From contig PJAB01000062.1 in the NCBI GenBank assembly GCA_002887195.1, forward strand, positions 1-49,191: a stretch of DNA of 49,191 bases, written 5' to 3'. Made by a program: the position numbers and the translations under genes. The stretch's first letter is position 1, and each line of letters begins with the position of its first letter. This DNA comes from Chrysochromulina parva (taxonomy: Eukaryota > Haptophyta > Prymnesiales > Chrysochromulinaceae). Below, one piece after another: positions 46,696 to 49,191 of the stretch. The notes beneath the pieces were generated by a model. The model had not been told where the DNA came from. It saw only the letters and a list, made by a program, of their open reading frames with translations, and made no database searches.

Positions 46696-47148
46696 ACCTT
46701 TGGCTATAGCCTATACGGGTATAGCGACGCGCGCGGACGCGCGCGCGCGCGCGGGGCCAGCTCGCGGTTTAGTACAGTACCGGTACCGGTATTGTACCCG
46801 GTACCGGTAAACTTGGTCGCGTTGGTTGATTGGCGGATCATCAAACACAAACGGCAGTCTGGTGAGCGCGACATGGACATCCCGGTCCTTGCTGAAGCTA
46901 GACCACAGGCTCTGAATCACAGTGGGTGGGCGGGAACAACACTTTAAGATTAAAATGCAAACTCAAAGTCTCAAACACAAGAAGCTGACGCGCATCGACA
47001 TCGAAGCGTCCGACCGCCGTAGAAGATCGGCGGGCACGGAGTGCTATTGATAGAGCGGCTATCAGCGCACATAAAAACATATACCGGAACCAGCCGTTAA
47101 CAGGGTGCCTATTAACTCTTTGCGCGGACACAGTCCTCGCCACACACG
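46696..47148. promoter_or_regulatory. divergent region between dioxygenase and glycosyltransferase
   Basis: It holds the palindrome GGCTATAGCC (46703-46712) a few bases before the dioxygenase ATG, an alternating (GC)n stretch (about 46734-46754), and a cluster of GTACCGGTAC motifs at 46771-46810. The remainder is AT-richer, without a coding pattern. Confidence 0.5.
46771..46810. repeat. GTACCGGTAC palindromic cluster
   Basis: AGTACAGTACCGGTACCGG, then a spacer, then GTACCCGGTACCGGTA. A related cluster is at 16343-16361 before the photolyase gene. Confidence 0.7.
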
Positions 47149-48134
47149 ATGCCGACATCTGCGCGATTCGTCTCAATGTGCATTGTGGACAACCTCCAAC
47201 CAATCGAGCGGCAGATGGATGTCGTCACAATGTGTACGACAATGCTGTGCTCACTCATGCTGACGACCAAGCCCAAGAAAGCTCCCCTGGTAATGGTGGA
47301 TAACTACACGGAAGGGAGATGGGGCAAGGTGCTGCAACAGACGGGTGCAGAGCTGATCCGTACTCGTGGTGTCCCGCCTTGGAATGTGTCTGGGGCCCTT
47401 TCTCGGCGACTATGCCCGCAGCAAACAACTTCATCCAAAAGTCTCTCTAATCACTCAATGGGCTTCTCAAGTAGTTCGTTGTGTGTTCCTCCCGGGATGT
47501 ATACCTACAACAAGCTGCACTTTTGGGACCCAGACTTCACCAATGAGACGTTGCTCGTTCTGATCGATGCCGATGCTCTTATTATCCGTGACGCCATCAC
47601 AATCACAGGGGTAACGCCTCCTGCTGCACTTGGATTTACCAAAATCTGCTCCACGGACAAGCCCGTTGGCCCAGCCAATTCAGAATACAAAAGCCTTATA
47701 AGAGACTCTTATGGCATTCATAGCGACCAGAGAGGATTCAACTCAGGTGTCATAGTATTCGAACCGCAGCACCAGCTCTACCATCGCATAATGAACATTT
47801 ATAGGCAAGGCTTCTTTAAGCTTGACATTCGAAACTGGAAAGGCATGGGCGAGCAGGAAGTACTCATAGAGGCCTATTGGGACGAACTGAATCAGCGTCG
47901 TCCGCATCAACTTAGCGACGAATACAACTTTCGTGGATACAAATGCAACTTGCTCCGGGCCAATTTTAGCCAGGTTAAGATTGTTCATAGGCGACCTAGT
48001 CAGCATCGCACGGACTTGATCAGCAAAGCATGCGGTCGGAGCGCGGAATGGGAGACCCATGTACGGGGGGTGGTCTCACGAAACCAATGTCCGTCCATCC
48101 CGCGTCAAGACTGTACTTCTTTTCGAGCGGCGGG

Positions 48135-48186
<52 letters not shown>

Positions 48187-48225
48187 GCGACGGAGGCGAG
48201 GGACGTGGCGATGCGATCCCCATGA
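47149..48225 (+). CDS. GT8-like glycosyltransferase (glycogenin/GNT-type)
   Basis: This 358-residue protein carries GT-A glycosyltransferase features of family 8: PLVMVDNYT early; TYNKLHFWD before the metal-binding motif LVLIDADALIIRD (D140-A-D142); ALGFTKIC; the sugar-site strand GFNSGVIVFEP (F197-G200); GEQEVLIEAYWDEL; and LSDEYNFRGYKCN. It presumably transfers a sugar from a nucleotide sugar. Residues about 80-115 are Ser-rich and odd for the family, possibly an unspliced segment or divergence. After SRNQCPSIPRQDC the reading frame runs into a GGC repeat that encodes polyalanine, so the true C terminus is doubtful. The ATG at 47149 is the first in frame. GC and codon use match the neighbouring dioxygenase. 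Confidence 0.75.
48136..48196 (+). repeat. GGC/GAC trinucleotide tract at the glycosyltransferase 3' end
   Basis: About fourteen GGC units followed by GACGGC units, read as polyalanine then Ala-Thr in the glycosyltransferase frame. Confidence 0.9.
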
Positions 48226-49191
48226 CGGATGGCGACGAGGGTGGAGGCGGCGGTGGTGGTGCGACGAGCGATGCGGTGGCGGCGATGGCGACTGTGGTGA
48301 TGGCAATGGCAGCGCGGCATTGTGGAAGTACTTACGTCGCGTGGAGCGCACTGCCCTCACTGAGTTGTGCGTACCCGCGTGTTTGAGACCCAAGCGACCC
48401 GCCGGATACTCTTTCGTTTTATAAACCTTAAACGTCGGTTACGACGTCCGGCTGCGCCGGATTGGGCGTTCCGCGTGCGCGTACGTCCCGGGTAGATTCG
48501 TCCGAACCAACGCCGGACGACCGCGAATCCAGCTTACGTACGAGCTATCGCGATCCTATTTCCCATCCAGAACCATCAATCCCTCGATGCAAACAGCGCA
48601 CGTTACTTGATAATACCGTATACCGCTCTTGCAAAGCCCACTCACCTCCTGACTCGCCTCCAACAGTCGATGTCGCCCGGCTGCTCGCCCAGACGCCCAC
48701 CCCGGGCGCTCCTTGGCCAGCGCCACCCCCGTTTCGACCGAAGCGCGAGCTCGCCGCCGCCCTCCACGCCATGCATGGCAACACTTCCCTCGCCGCCGTC
48801 ACCACCACCACCGTCACCGCCACCCCCATTGCTTTTATTGCCACCGCCGCCACCGTCACCACCTCCCCAAGGGCACACGGATCACACCGACAAACCGCTC
48901 GCAACCATCCAAACCCACCAACACACAACCCGCACGAGGTTTCAGCGCGAGCAAACGAGCAGCAGACGACCGAAACCGGGCGGCCGACTCAACTTGACTC
49001 TTCCCCGTTACTTCCCCGTCCCCAGCGAACCTGACCCTGTCTCCACCCGCTCCCAGAGAACCAGAGAACCAGAGCGCTTCCCCGCGCCTGCTCGAAAGCG
49101 GTCGGCGAAATGAAGGCGCGCGCGGCAGACGCGTAGCGGCCGGCGGTGCGGCGCAGTGAACCCCCGTAGAACCCCCGAAGATTGAGCTCGA
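48226..49191. other. non-coding end of window with repeat copy B
   Basis: It contains GGTGGTGGTGCGACG-like low complexity (48240-48300), repeat copy B, and CACCACCACCACCGTCACCGCCACC-type low complexity (about 48798-48870). Open frames here are Pro/His-rich translations of simple repeats; no gene is supported. Confidence 0.5.
48578..48649 (+). repeat. dispersed repeat, copy B
   Basis: 72 bp, direct orientation, about 85% identical to copy A at 45316-45389. Together the copies bracket the dioxygenase/glycosyltransferase pair. Confidence 0.8.

Noticed and set aside
48462..49034. 190-codon plus-strand frame at the window end
   Set aside because: Includes repeat copy B and simple CACCAC repeats; no coding signature.
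1..49191. tRNA or rRNA genes
   Set aside because: No cloverleaf with A- and B-box at proper spacing was recognised, apart from the degenerate boxes in the SINE-like insert; no rRNA-like sequence was seen.

Overview
This window is nuclear DNA from a GC-rich, intron-poor unicellular eukaryote, most likely an alga. The evidence is GT-AG spliceosomal introns, one gene per transcript, mitochondrial SCO1, a long kinesin, a plant/algal-type UDP-sugar pyrophosphorylase, a chalcone-isomerase-like protein, a cryptochrome/photolyase, and heavy trinucleotide tracts inside coding regions. The very high GC, the repeated GTACCGGTAC-type motifs and the mix of families would suit a haptophyte, but that lineage call is inference.

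Layout. 0-5 kb: a membrane-anchored cysteine synthase, a SINE-like insertion, SCO1 (minus), and GMP reductase (three exons, reconstructed here). 5-13 kb: a 1,432-residue coiled-coil protein and a type II phosphatidylinositol 4-kinase with polyglutamine. 14-20.3 kb: a photolyase/cryptochrome with a concealed in-frame intron, an NHL-repeat protein, a small protein with six H-x-x-W motifs, and an SLX1-type GIY-YIG nuclease without a visible RING. 20.8-34.7 kb: a 2,082-residue UPF1-like helicase carrying two copies of an unnamed module, a DEAD-box helicase, a double AAA+ ATPase and an NPPY methyltransferase-like protein. 35-45 kb: a chalcone-isomerase-like protein, a small membrane protein, a 1,768-residue kinesin and UDP-sugar pyrophosphorylase. 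45-49 kb: a lower-GC segment with a phytanoyl-CoA dioxygenase-like gene and a GT8-like glycosyltransferase, flanked by two direct copies of a ~73-bp repeat.

Six or seven gene pairs are head-to-head with about 70-450 bp between start codons, so shared bidirectional promoters are likely the main regulatory architecture. The genes do not form one pathway. Four of them (SLX1, UPF1-like helicase, DEAD-box helicase, photolyase) handle nucleic acids, but this looks like ordinary neighbourhood rather than an operon-like system.

Most promising for novelty: the six-copy H-x-x-W-L-x-x-Q-L protein, the CGC-V..LNG-Y..GFCPS module found twice in the helicase (once inside its motor domain), the tandem VPEG beta-repeats in the kinesin tail, the stop-free 195-bp intron in the photolyase gene, and the repeat-bounded dioxygenase/glycosyltransferase cassette. 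All calls come from reading the sequence; no database search was run.
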